NCBI GenBank assembly: GCA_964016875.1
Contig: OZ024737.1
Location: 33,667,683-33,731,682, forward strand
From: Fallopia convolvulus
Lineage: Eukaryota > Streptophyta > Magnoliopsida > Caryophyllales > Polygonaceae
Direction of reading: 5' to 3'
Length of the DNA stretch: 64,000 nt
Under the pieces are notes generated by a model. The model did no database searches. It was not told the DNA's origin and saw only the letters and a program-made list of their open reading frames with translations. Below, piece after piece: positions 47,003 to 57,607 of the stretch; positions within the stretch are counted from its first letter, which is position 1, and every line of letters begins with the position of its first letter. The position numbers and the translations under genes are program-made.

Positions 47003-48021
47003 GTAAGTTCTTGATCTTCTTCCTCCTGTCTTTTGGTATTTTTTGCCTTTGATTCTTCCTTTGTTCACTTTTTTCCCCGCGTTTCGTAAGGGCGATGGTG
47101 TGTCGCCCGGTGTTTCGCGCCGGTGTCACGGTGGCGAAGCGGCGGTGGCAGGGTTGTGTGGTTTTTGGCGCTTGCCTTTGTTATTTTTCTTCGTTCTTTC
47201 TTCGTTCCGTTTTGCATCTGGGTGGGTGTTTGTGATTTCTGGGTGTTTCTTTGTTGGCTACGCGGCGGCGTTGTTGGTGGTTTTTGTTCCGTAGAGCCCT
47301 TGTCTCCCCTTGGTTTTTCGTCTTCTCTCCTTTCTTTTCGTTCTGCTTTTCTCCCCTCTTTTTTCTTTGTGTTACGCTCCGGGGGGCGGTGTTGCGGTGG
47401 TGAGACGGGGGGGGGGGGGGGGCGGTTGCCACCGTGAAGGTATCGCTGGGCTTTTGGGTTTATCGCTTTTCTCTCTCTCTCTCTTTTTTGCTTGGGGTGA
47501 CGGTTGAACTTCCGTTTCTCCGCCCATTATTTTTCGAATTTCGAAAACCCTTGGGAGCCCAAACGTCAAGATGTCTGATTGACGGGACGTTTGGGCTTCC
47601 GCCGCTGGCTTCCACCGTTGGTTAGCCTTTTTTCTCTTTCCTTTCTTTTGGCGCTTCAAATTCTTCTTTGTCGTCCTATCTTGTCAGAGTAGCCCATAGG
47701 ATGCCACGTGGCCTTTTCCTCTACGACCTCGTGTTGCTTTGTCCCCCGAGGTTGCGACCTCGTGCCCATTTTCTCCCGAGGTTATGATCTCGTGCTTTTT
47801 CCTTTTCGAGGTTATGACCTCGTGCTCTTTTCTATTCGAGGTTATGATCTTTGTGCTTTGATCTCGGGTTCGACCTCGTCCTTCCTTCTACCCCGGGGTC
47901 ATGATCTCGTTCTTCGATCTCGGGCTTGACCTCGTTCTTCCTTCATTCACGGGGTCATGATCTCGTGTTTTTCTCTTTGTTTGCCTTGCCTTTAGTGCCT
48001 TACTGACCTTTTCTTTTCCAG
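47003..48021 (+). other. 5'-leader intron of antisense gene copy 2 (inferred)
   Basis: The donor is GTAAGT at 47003 and the acceptor is TTCTTTTCCAG at 48021, matching copy 1. The intron contains a poly(G) run near 47408-47422 and the second, more diverged array of 30-bp repeats (47740-47975). Confidence 0.55.
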
Positions 48022-48056
48022 GTGCTAGCTTTTCGCGGCCTGGACGTTGTCTTTTC

Positions 48057-50782
48057 ATGCCTAGGAGAGCCTCTGCGAGCCCACCGCCCGGCTTTGTCTT
48101 TAATTTCCAAGAGAATTTCTATTAGGAGGTCTCCGAGTCCGTAGGAAGTGTAGAGCCTAGTGATTCTCAGAACCCAAGTTCCCCTTCGTTGGTCTTCAGT
48201 GAGCCCTCATCCAGTGACTCCGTTGTTTCGATCAACTCGTACTTCCCCCGTCTGCGCATATATTCTGGTGTTGAGATGGCTTCCTCTTCTTCTCCTTATG
48301 TGATCGCCGCCGAGGTCGAGGCGAGGTTGGATGCGACAATTGCCTCAACTTCGGCCGCGTATGTGCCATCGAACTTCCCCGAGGCCTATATTACCGACGC
48401 TGTCCGGTATTCCCGTCGTCCTCAAAGAAAGGATTCCTATGAGTCCGAGCACTCCCGATGCCTTCCTGTCCGAGGGGGTGGCCACCGATTTGACGTTGGA
48501 CGACCTCGCGGACATAGCTAAAGATTTCCCCTGGCCCGAGGGAGTCGAGCTGGCACTGCCAGAGGAGGAGGGGCGACCCCTGGCGTCCTACGAGGGGTGT
48601 GCGGTCGTGAACCTCATCAGTCTCCAAGCGGGCTTTAGGCTGCCCTTGGCCCAACACATCGTTGATTTTTTGTGGGCCATGGGTGTCTGCCCCGCTCAGT
48701 TGTTCCCGAACGCCTGGCGGTTGTTATGTGCTTACATAATTCGAAGCCGGGAGCTTCTGGACGAGCCGAATCTCAGTGACTTGTCGGCGTTAGTCTTGGC
48801 AAGGAGAGAACCTCGTTGTTCCCAAGTCAATCTCAGCACACCGAACGTTAAAATTATTACGACCCAGTCGAATGTCGGGACGTGGAAACCTAAATGGTTT
48901 TTGATCCGAGACCTTAGCGGGAGATATCTTAATTTCCCTGTGGCACCGGGTAACTACGAGAGATGCGTGTGCCCACACAAGGTCGCCGAGTTCCAGGCGC
49001 TCAAGGCCAAGTACGCCACAGCGTACCAGGCGCCATACGAGCGTTACCTTTCTCAGGACCGGCTGGAGCGGGCCGGGCTGAGCCTCAGTTTCCCTCCTCG
49101 CGAGGGCGGAGAGGGTATTTTATTATCACTATTTCCCTGATTGTTTTCTTTTTCCTTGTATGTTTGCGGGGTTATACACCTCGTTACATTCGTTTCTGAC
49201 CTCGTCCTAACCTGCTTTTTTCTTTTTACTCCTTTCTTGACAGTGGATTTTTTGCACGCTCTTACCATGACGTCGAAGGGGAAACAACCTATGACGTCTA
49301 CTTCTAAGACCCCTGCTCCCCGGGTCCCCAAGGGGATTTCAATCAACGAGCCGAGCTCGCAGGCGAGGACAGGTACAACGCAGCCGGGACCTGTCCCACC
49401 AACGGCCGCGGCAGGGGGAGCCCTGCCCAAGGGGAACGTCACGAGGGCATTGCAGTGGGACGTCACGGGGCCGCCCCAAGGAGAAAAAAGGCCTGATGTG
49501 GTTCCGTCAAAAGGGGGCACCACAAAGGGGACCACCCATCCACCCCGGGCGTCCGACGACAAGGCCGGGCGGAAGAGGAAGGAAGCGGGGTCGTCCCCCA
49601 AGAAGAAAAAGAAACCCCGGTCGGGCGACCACCAACGAAACTCGCGGGATCTGGAACTCATTCCTGCTTTCAACTTCGAGGGGCGAAGCCGCGGGGATAC
49701 AGGCCCCCATCCTGCCAGGTTTCACTGCCCTGGACCCATCAGAGGGGCCCCGTTGGATTAGGCCCGGGGAGATTACAAGGAGGAGGTCGCGTGGGCCAAA
49801 AACCTCACCGAGGCGGCGCTTGACGACGAGGCCGCTCGGTATTCGGCCATGGTAAGCCTCTTCTCTTTTTTTTTTGTGTGTTTAATTCTTGTCTCTTTCT
49901 TGTTTCTTTTCTCATCCTTCTGTGAACCTGCAGCACACCTTTTTTGATAATTAAAACCGAAGTCGCATCGTCCTCCTTCATTCGAGGATGGACAAGAAGG
50001 AGGCGGCGCTTCGGGCCCGCAGCGAGGTGTGCGAGCGACAGGCCAAGGAGCTGGTCGAGGTCGCGGAGTCGTCCAAAGCCGCGGAGGCGGCGGCCAAGAA
50101 GCGGGTCGAGGCCGCGGAGGCCGCGGCAAGGGAGGAGGTGAAGGCGGCGAGGGAAGGGGAGAAGAGGGCGAGGGTCGAGGCCGAGGTTCTGCGGGGCGAG
50201 GTTGAAGGGCTTCGAGGCAAGCTCTCCGCCGAACATGAGTTCTTCAAGCCGAAGGAAGCGGAGTTCCTAAGGGCCGAGGAGGAGATCAGGCGCCTCGAGG
50301 GGCGCATTGTTGAGCTTAACGAGGAGGTCGTGGCCGCGGGTCCCAGGTATGTGGACTCGGAGGAGTACAAGGCGGAGCTGGTGGAGAGTGTGAGGACAAT
50401 GTTCCACCAGGCAGTCCGCATGGGCGTAAAGCAGACGGTGGCCAAGTATGGGCACCTCAACCCCCAGATCGTCTTCTTCAACCCCAACTATAATGAAACC
50501 ATGGGGGAGCTGGGGTCGAAGGATCCCGAGGGGGAATGCGATTTCTTCCTCAACGAGGACGGGACTGTGTCCAGCACTGCGCCCCCCGAGGTAGAGCCTA
50601 TTGGAGGGAACCCGGAGTTAACCTCCACGGGACCTCAGCCCGCGACCAGTGCGCCCGCGCCTCTTGTCTCCGCTGCCCCTGTTCCTGCTGAGCCTGCTCC
50701 TGCTGAAGCCTCGGCTGCCTCCGCCGAAACCCCTAAAACCATTGATCTTACCGGTCCCGAGGTTGAAAACTCGAAGAAATGA
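48057..50782 (+). pseudogene. Antisense PF04195-like gene, copy 2
   Basis: Exons match copy 1: 48057-49114, 49244-49851 and 49934-50782, with the same GT-AG borders and phases. The domain order is the same: N-terminal globular domain, basic linker (KKKKKPRSGDHQR), and Ala/Glu/Arg-rich coiled coil ending in a Pro/Ala-rich tail (APAPLVSAAPVPAEPAPAEA). Breaks differ from copy 1: a stop in exon 1 at about 48123-48125, a two-base loss near 48402, a stop near 49759 in exon 2 and a stop near 49952 in exon 3. The 264-aa coiled-coil frame (49988-50782) remains open. The lesions are not shared with copy 1, so the two copies decayed independently. Confidence 0.82.
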
Positions 50783-51119
50783 TGATAACTTTTTCCTAGT
50801 GGCCCTACGGGGTTTGTAATTAAAACATCTTTTTCTTTTTTTTTGTTTGAATGACCCTACGGGGTCTGTAATCGAAACACCTGCTTTTGATTTTGTGCCC
50901 TTCGTCACTTTCTTTTCCTATGCTTGTTTGATTTAGACTTTCTTGCATACGTTAGTCCTTATCCGTCCAACCCCATGGTTCGAGTGTCACATCTTTTGTG
51001 GGGCTCAGACCACACCGGGCGTTGTAGTCCTGCGACGAGGTCGTGAGCCTCTGTTCGGACCTCGTTTTCTAAAAGTTCGTTCCAACCTAAAAATAGTCAT
51101 CCGCGAACCTCGTTCGTGT

Positions 51120-52432
51120 CCCAAACGGGAAGCGAGGGGTGGAACTTTTCACCGAGATTCTCCAACCCCAAGCGCGAAGCGAGGGGTGGAGCTTTTCAAC
51201 GAGATTCTCCAACCCCAAGCGCGAAGCGAGGGGTGGAGCTTTTCAACGAGACTCTCCAACCCCAAGCGGGGAGCGAGGGGTGGGAATTCTTCCAAACGAG
51301 TTTCTCCAACCCCAAGCGTGAAGCGAGGGGTGGAACTTTTCAACGAGACTCTCCAACCCCAAGCGGGGAGCGAGGGGTGGGATTTTTCAACGAGATTCTC
51401 CAACCCCAAGCGGGAAGCGAGGGGTGGAATTTCTTTCAAACAAGATTCTCCAACCCCAAGCGGGGAGCGAGGGGTGGAATTTCTTTCAAACGAGATTCTC
51501 CAACCCCAAGAGGGAAGCGAGGGGTGGAATTTTTCAACGAAATTCTCCAACCCCAAGCGGGAAGCGAGGGGTGGAATTTTTCAACGAGATTCTCCAATCC
51601 CAAGCGGGAAGCGAGGGGTGGAATTTCTTTCAAACGAGATTCTTCAACCCCAAGCGGGAAGCGAGGGGTGGAATTTTTCAACGAGATTCTCCAATCCCAA
51701 GCGGGAAGCGAGGGGTGGAATTTCTTTCAAACGAGATTCTCCAACCCCAAGCGGGAAGCGAGGGGTGGAATTTCTTTTGAACGAGATTCTCCAACCCCAA
51801 GCGGGAAGCGAGGGGTGGAATTTCTTTCAAACGAGATTCTCCAACCCCAAGCGGGAAGCGAGGGGTGGAATTTTTCAACGAGATTCTCCAACCCCAAGCG
51901 GGAAGCGAGGGGTGTGGCGTTTCTTTCAAACGAGATTCTCCAACCCCAAGGGGGAAGCGAGGGGTGGAATTTTTCAACGAGATTCTCCAACCCCAAGCGG
52001 GAAGCGAGGGGTGGAATTTTTCAACGAGATTCTCCAACCCCAAGCGGGAAGCGAGGGGTAGAACTTTTTTCCAAACGAGATTCTCCAACCCCAAGCGTGA
52101 AGCGAGGGGTGGATCTTTTCAGCGAGATTCTCCAACCCCAAGCGGGAAGCGAGGGGTGGAACTTTTTTCCAAACGAGATTCTCCAACCCCAAGCGTGAAG
52201 CGAGGGGTGGATCTTTTCAGCGAGATTCTCCAACCCCAAGCGGGAAGCGAGGGGTGAAACTTTTTTCCAAACGAGATTCTCCAACCCCAAGCGTGAAGCG
52301 AGGGGTGGATCTTTTAAGCGAGATTCTCCAACCCCCAAGCGGGAAGCGAGGGGTGGAACTCTTTTTTCTTTAAAACGAGATTCTTCAACCCCAAGCGTGA
52401 AGCGAGGGGTGGAATTTTTCAACGAGGGAGCG
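51120..52432. repeat. Tandem repeat block, about 26 units of 46-58 bp
   Basis: The consensus is CGAGATTCTCCAACCCCAAG followed by CGGGAAGCGAGGGGTGGAAT and a variable T/CAAA tract. Short units are about 47 bp and long ones about 51-53 bp, the difference being the tract TTTCAA versus TTTCTTTCAAA. The two unit lengths are interspersed and alternate near the right end. The block lies between the end of pol and the antisense gene, the place where Tat elements usually carry satellite-like repeats. Open frames of 360-372 codons across it on the plus strand come only from the period and are not genes. Confidence 0.95.
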
Positions 52433-52494
52433 TTTTTAGAAAAGCCTGCAATCCTTTATTTACCAACTATGAGGAACAACGGGGTTTCGAGTTT

Positions 52495-53433
52495 CTACAT
52501 GTAATATTTTTTGAGTCGTGCTACGTTCCACGTTTTGCTCAGTGTGCGCCCCTCGTCGTCCTTGAGTTTGAAAGCCCCGGGCGCGACTTCTTCTCCGAGG
52601 ATGTAGGGTCCTTCCCAGTTAGGGTCCAATTTTCCTCCTTCGGTGCGTCTTAGCATGAGGTTTCCCGTGGCCAAGAGGCGAGGTCTGACCTTTTTGTCGT
52701 GGTATATGGCGACACGTCGATTGTATTCTCTAGAGCGCAGGTCCGCTACCTCGCGGATTTCATCTCAGAACTGCAGTTCGACTTTGAGGTTGGCCTCGTT
52801 TTCTTTTTCGTCGAAGTTGTACACCCTTGCTGATGGAATTAGGGTTTCTACGGGAACGAGGGCTTCCGCCCCGTAGGTAAGAGCAAAGGGGTTCTCGCCC
52901 GTTGCGCGACGCGAGGTCGTGCGATACGTCTAGAGGACGAGTGGAAGTAATTCGGCCCAGCGGCCCTGTGCCATGCCCAGGCGCTTTTTGAGGTCTGTCA
53001 AGATGCGGGCATTAACGTTTTCTACCTGGCCATTGGACTGGGGATGAGCTACGGAGGAAAATTTGAGGTTGATGCCCAGCTTAGAGCAGAAAGTCCGAGT
53101 TTCTTCGCAGTCGAATTGGGGGCCATGGTCGGTCATGATTGTCATGGGGACACCGAAACGGCAGACGAGGTTCTTCCACAAGAATTCGCAGACCTTTGCC
53201 CCGGTGATTTTTGCCATTGCCTGTGCTTCGATCCACTTCGTGAAGTAGTCCACGATGACCAAAATGTATTGCACTTGGCCTCCAGCTTTAGGAAATGGGC
53301 CTAGAATGTCCATTCCCCACATTGCGAATGGGAATGGCGCGTGAATGCTACGGAGGGGAGTCGTCGGGGTGTGCTGGACGTTCCCGTGTTTCTGGCATCC
53401 GACGCACTTTTGGACGTAAGCTCTCGCGTCTTG
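52495..53433 (-). pseudogene. Tat integrase C-terminal part (broken)
   Basis: This continues the pol frame after the stop at 53434-53436. The zinc-binding cysteines (CVGC), then the catalytic core with WGMDILGPF, TDHGPQF and NGQVENVN, supply the D, D and E positions. Further stops interrupt it at about 52930 and 52766. The frame ends with WEGPYIL...LKTWNVARLKKYYM-like residues and TAG at 52495-52497. It would insert cDNA into the chromosome in an active relative. Here it can only be made as fragments. Confidence 0.88.
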
Positions 53434-56400
53434 TCAGAGAGTGGGCCAGAAGTACCCCAAATGGACGATTTTGTGTGCCAAAGACCTCCACCCCGGGTGT
53501 CCCCCACAAACTCCCTCGTGGGCCTCGTAGAGGACGTGGTCCGTGGCCTCGGGCGGTATGCACATCAGGTTGGGCTCAGCGTAGCCCCGACGATAAAGCT
53601 GGTCGCCGACGACGCAGTAGCGGGCGGCTTGCATTTTTAGTTTTCTGGCCAGCGCGGGGTCCTCTGGGAGGATGCCGCTTTGTATGTACCTCGTCACCGG
53701 GAACCTCCAGTCCTCGGTCCTTATGGACATGACCTCGCTATCTACGCTTCGTGAGAGCTTTCTCTCCACCATTACGCGGTTTCCCACATCCAAGGGAAGC
53801 GCGGAGCCGAACCTGGCGAGGGCATCCGCCTTGGTGTTTGAGGTCCGCGGGATTGACTCCACCGCAAAGGTTTCGAGGCATGAAACCAAGGCCTTGACTT
53901 TTGCTCGGTAGGCGGGCAGAAAACCTGTCCTGGTGTCGTATTGGCCGTTGAGTTGTCGTGCTACCAATTCGAAATCTGTGTAGACCCTGATTTTGCGGGC
54001 TCCGTTGAGTAGCGCCATCTCGATCCCAGCGATCATGGCCTCTTTCTCGGCTTCGTTGTTGGTGGCATCAAAGGCAAAGTTGAGAGCATACTCCGTCTCG
54101 ATTGAGGGGCCAGCGACGAACACCCCGGCCCCACCACCGGCGTCACATCGTGAGCCATCAACGAACACCTTCCATTCGTCCGAGATTGTGTCTGTCTCGG
54201 GGAAGGTGACCTCCACCATAAAGTCGGCGAGGGCTTGTCCCTTCATCGCGGTTCTCGAAAGATAATTGATATCGAACTCGAAGAGCTCGACGACCCACAT
54301 GGTCATACGTCCGGAGAGGGCGGGCTGATGCAGAATCTGACGAAGTGGGAGGTCCGAAAGAACCTGGATGGGATGTGCGTGGAAGTATGGGCGTAGGCGC
54401 CTTGCGGCGGTCACTACAGCCAGCGCCATCTTTTCTGTCGGGGAGTATCTCTGCTCCGCAGGCTGGAGCACGCGACTCACAAAGTATACCGGGTGCATGG
54501 CCTCTCTTGTGAGCACCGCGCTGACGGTCTCGGGACTCACCGCCACATATAGTTGCAAATCTTCGCCCGCGTGTGGAGGTGACAAAGTGGGGAGCTTGGT
54601 GAGGAAGGTTTTTAACTCGGAGAAGGTTGTCTCGAGCTTCTCGTCCCAGACGAACTTGTCATTCTTTTTGAGGGCGGCAAAGAATGGGAGGGACTTGTCT
54701 GCTAGGCGGGAGCAAAACCTCCCCAAGTAATTTACAGCACCGTTGAGTCTCTGTACCTCGGTACGAGATCGGGGAGACCTCATTGCGAGGATAGATTCTA
54801 TTTTGGCGGGGTTGACGTCGATCCCGCGCTCGCTGATCATGAATCCCAAAAACTTCCCCAAGGACACGCCAAAAACGCACTTCTCGGGGTTCAGGCTGAG
54901 TTGGTGGTGTCCGAGGGTGGTGAAAACCTCAGCGAGGTCAACCAGGTGCTCCTCGGGGCCCTTGCTCCGTACCACGATGTCGTCGACGTAGGCGGATACG
55001 TTTCTGTCCAGGTGGTCTTTGAAAATCCGATCGACGAGGCGTTGGAATGTGGCCCCTGCGTTCTTGAGGCCAAATGGCATGACCTTGTAACAGTATGTCC
55101 CCCGCTGAGTGATAAAGGATGTCTCCTCTTCGTCACGGGGATTCATCGAGATCTGGTTGTACCCCGAGTAGGCGTCGAGGAAACTCAAGACCTCGTGCCC
55201 AGCAGTCGAATCTACAAGTGCATCGATCGAGGGCAGGGGGTAGCTGTCTTTGGGGCATGCCTTGTTGAGGTCTTTGAAGTCTACGCACATCCGCCACTTG
55301 CCGCTGGCCTTTTTGACCAACACGACATTGGATAGCCATTTCGGATACTGGACTTCGCGTATGAAATCTGCGGCCAGCAGCTTGGCCACCTCTTCATTTG
55401 CGGCGGTTGCCCTTTCTTCGTTCATTTTTCTTCGACGCTGCACCACGGAGCATTTTTGTTTTGCCGAGGTCATGTAGCAGACGTGGCCCTCTTCTTGGTT
55501 GCCCTTCACCTCTCCGACACCTCCGTTGGAGGGGAACTTCATTTTAAGGTGGTAGATGGAGACCACCGCCTGGAACTTCATCAAGGAGACTCTCCCGATG
55601 ATTGCATTGTAGGCCGAGGGTAGGTGCACCACCGTAAATTCTATCGCCTCGGTTCTCGTTGTCGAACCAGTACCGAGGGTCATCCATAGGTCTATGAGAC
55701 CAGCGACATCGACCTCGTTTTCCGAGAAGGAGGTGAGCTTCCCAGCGTAGGGCCTCAAAGATGTCGCGGAGATCCCCAGCTTCTCGAAAGCGCAAAAATA
55801 CATGATGTCCATGGAAGAACCCGTGTCCACCAATATCCGCTTTACTATCTTTGAGCCCAATTGAGCGTGTATCACCAGGGGGTCGGAGTGGGGCATATGG
55901 AGTCCTTCGGCGTCCTCGGAGGTGAAAGCCATACCTACGTGGGCCCGTGAGGTCTGCGTCACGCTGTATACCGAGGGCTCATGGTGACTTGCCCTCGCGT
56001 ATCTCTTTCTTTCCGCCTGGCTCGAACCTGCCAGCGAGGGTCCACCCGAGATGGTGTTGATGTATCCATCGGGTGCCGCGGCTTGTCCGGAGCGCGACTG
56101 CCTCGCCGAAACTTGTTGTTCTGCGTTGCTTGGTCGGGACCGGGTTGGTTCCTGCTGCACGAGGTTGGCCCTCGACGCGGGGTTGGCGCGTTTTTTCTCG
56201 TTTGGGTTGTAGGCGGGGCCACCTTTGCCCTTGTAACCTCGTGGCTTCCCGTCGAAGCAGCTCCAACCCCCACTGCCACCTCCGCGGTTGTCGTAGCGGT
56301 TGTTGTTTCTATTGTCGTTGTTGTTGTTGCCTCTGTTGTTGTTATTGTTGTTGCCTTTGTTGTTGTTGTTGCTTTTGTAATCGGCGCGCCGGTCGTGAGT

Positions 56401-57432
56401 TTGCGTCATGTACGCGTCCCTCGCGGCCGGTGCAGCCACTTTAGCTTTCCCCTTAGCCTCAGTCACGATTTCCTTGTCGGTCCTCGGTCGCGAGCTCTGG
56501 TTGGCAACGTCCTCGGCGTAGACCTGGGCTGTGATCCGAGCACACAGACTCTCATACGTCGTCGGATTCTTGAGAAAAATGTGACACTTGAAATCCCCCT
56601 GGCGAAGGTTGCCCATGAGGATGTCTCGCACCGACGTCTCGTCGATCTGTGCGATCTCGGCGACCGCGGTGGTGAACCTTGTAAAAAAGGTACCCAACTT
56701 CTCGTTTTCTCCCTGCTCAATGTCGCGGAGATCGCGCATGTTCTTCTTGCGCTTCCTTGAGCCGTTGAAGTGCCCGACGAAGGACTCGGATAGCTGGGAA
56801 ATCGAGGCTATTGACTCGACCTTAAGGCTGGTGAACCACGTCATTGCCGCCTTGTCCAGAGTGGTCGGAAAGATGCGGCAGAAAATGGCGTCATTGTAGA
56901 AGTTGACGTTCATCTGGACGGCGTAGTGTTTTAGTTGGTCCTCGGGGTCGGCCGTGCCGTCGTAGAGTCCCATTTGCGGCCAATGGAAACCTTTGGGCAT
57001 GTGTGCCTCCTGGATCTCAGGCACGAAGGGATTCTTGTATCCACTCTCGACGGATGGGCGAGCAGATTTCGACTTTGACCTTGCCAGAGGGCGTGGCGCG
57101 CTTGCCGCTGTTTCGGACAACTCCATGTCATGCCTCTCCGCACGTCGTGAACGGGATCGCGAGATCTGCATCAGATCTCGGGAGGGTCTCTCCGTGGTAG
57201 ACCCGTTGGTGGGCGCCTCCTGCCCCATCATATAGCCAGGGACATACGCGGGAACGTACTCGGAGTGAGGTTGCCCTTGGGAGGGAATCAGGACATATGG
57301 TGGAGCTTGGCCCTGTTGGTACTGCCCGTACCCCGGGTAGGGATACGGGTTGAAAGGAGCGCCACGTTGTTCATACCCCTGGAACGGGTATGGGTTTTGT
57401 GGAACGTTGTATGTCCAACCCGGCGGAACCAC
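53434..57432 (-). CDS. Tat gag-pol polyprotein (Gag, PR, RT, RNase H, second RNase H, integrase start)
   Basis: One open frame of about 1332 codons on the minus strand. Domain order: Pro/Tyr/Gln-rich N-terminus; Gag core (FHWPQMGLYDGTADPEDQLK to YAEDVANQ, about 150-310); an Asn/Gly-rich run (about 355-385); aspartic protease (ILVDTGSSMDIMY, about 535); RT (WRMCVDFKDLNKACPKDSYP, then YVDD at about 845); a worn RNase H; a second RNase H with VFVDGS, NNEAE and VYTD (about 1110-1240); integrase zinc finger H-H part (HVLYEAHEGVCGGHPG). The frame ends at an in-frame TGA at 53434-53436 inside the zinc finger. No CCHC zinc knuckle is found after Gag. The frame's 5' limit is a GTG; the plausible ATGs at 57526 and 57484 are in another frame, so a frameshift is likely near the start. 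The copy is not autonomous. Confidence 0.88.
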   Translation of the reverse strand: MVPPGWTYNVPQNPYPFQGYEQRGAPFNPYPYPGYGQYQQGQAPPYVLIPSQGQPHSEYVPAYVPGYMMGQEAPTNGSTTERPSRDLMQISRSRSRRAERHDMELSETAASAPRPLARSKSKSARPSVESGYKNPFVPEIQEAHMPKGFHWPQMGLYDGTADPEDQLKHYAVQMNVNFYNDAIFCRIFPTTLDKAAMTWFTSLKVESIASISQLSESFVGHFNGSRKRKKNMRDLRDIEQGENEKLGTFFTRFTTAVAEIAQIDETSVRDILMGNLRQGDFKCHIFLKNPTTYESLCARITAQVYAEDVANQSSRPRTDKEIVTEAKGKAKVAAPAARDAYMTQTHDRRADYKSNNNNKGNNNNNNRGNNNNDNRNNNRYDNRGGGSGGWSCFDGKPRGYKGKGGPAYNPNEKKRANPASRANLVQQEPTRSRPSNAEQQVSARQSRSGQAAAPDGYINTISGGPSLAGSSQAERKRYARASHHEPSVYSVTQTSRAHVGMAFTSEDAEGLHMPHSDPLVIHAQLGSKIVKRILVDTGSSMDIMYFCAFEKLGISATSLRPYAGKLTSFSENEVDVAGLIDLWMTLGTGSTTRTEAIEFTVVHLPSAYNAIIGRVSLMKFQAVVSIYHLKMKFPSNGGVGEVKGNQEEGHVCYMTSAKQKCSVVQRRRKMNEERATAANEEVAKLLAADFIREVQYPKWLSNVVLVKKASGKWRMCVDFKDLNKACPKDSYPLPSIDALVDSTAGHEVLSFLDAYSGYNQISMNPRDEEETSFITQRGTYCYKVMPFGLKNAGATFQRLVDRIFKDHLDRNVSAYVDDIVVRSKGPEEHLVDLAEVFTTLGHHQLSLNPEKCVFGVSLGKFLGFMISERGIDVNPAKIESILAMRSPRSRTEVQRLNGAVNYLGRFCSRLADKSLPFFAALKKNDKFVWDEKLETTFSELKTFLTKLPTLSPPHAGEDLQLYVAVSPETVSAVLTREAMHPVYFVSRVLQPAEQRYSPTEKMALAVVTAARRLRPYFHAHPIQVLSDLPLRQILHQPALSGRMTMWVVELFEFDINYLSRTAMKGQALADFMVEVTFPETDTISDEWKVFVDGSRCDAGGGAGVFVAGPSIETEYALNFAFDATNNEAEKEAMIAGIEMALLNGARKIRVYTDFELVARQLNGQYDTRTGFLPAYRAKVKALVSCLETFAVESIPRTSNTKADALARFGSALPLDVGNRVMVERKLSRSVDSEVMSIRTEDWRFPVTRYIQSGILPEDPALARKLKMQAARYCVVGDQLYRRGYAEPNLMCIPPEATDHVLYEAHEGVCGGHPGWRSLAHKIVHLGYFWPTL

Positions 57433-57586
57433 AAAGGGGTACCCCGAGGGACCTGCCCGTTGTCCACGGAGGGGTCTCAGCCATGTTGTCGGGATGTTGG
57501 GGGAAGAAATTGTTTGGGCAAGCCATTTTGGGTTTTTTTAAGGAGTCAAGGTTTGCACTAAAACCGGAGGCTGCTTAGGATGAAGA

Positions 57587-57607
57587 GGTTCCCACAAACG
57601 GCGCCAG
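57587..57607 (-). promoter_or_regulatory. Tat primer-binding site
   Basis: One base inside the 5' LTR, the minus strand reads TGGCGCCGTTTGTGGG. TGGCGCCGTT is complementary to the 3' end of tRNA-Asp-like molecules used by several Tat elements. The later bases match less well. Confidence 0.7.

Noticed and set aside
50943..52257. Open frames of 360-372 codons on the plus strand over the tandem block, and several minus-strand frames of 70-138 codons
   Set aside because: All frames are produced by the repeat period, occur in several registers at once and have no start context or domain.
51120..52432. CRISPR-like appearance of the repeat block
   Set aside because: There are no unique spacers between units, and this is a plant nuclear retrotransposon; the block is a tandem satellite-type repeat.
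55981..56760. 259-codon plus-strand frame rich in Val
   Set aside because: It is the complement of the Asn-rich microsatellite and Gag core on the other strand.
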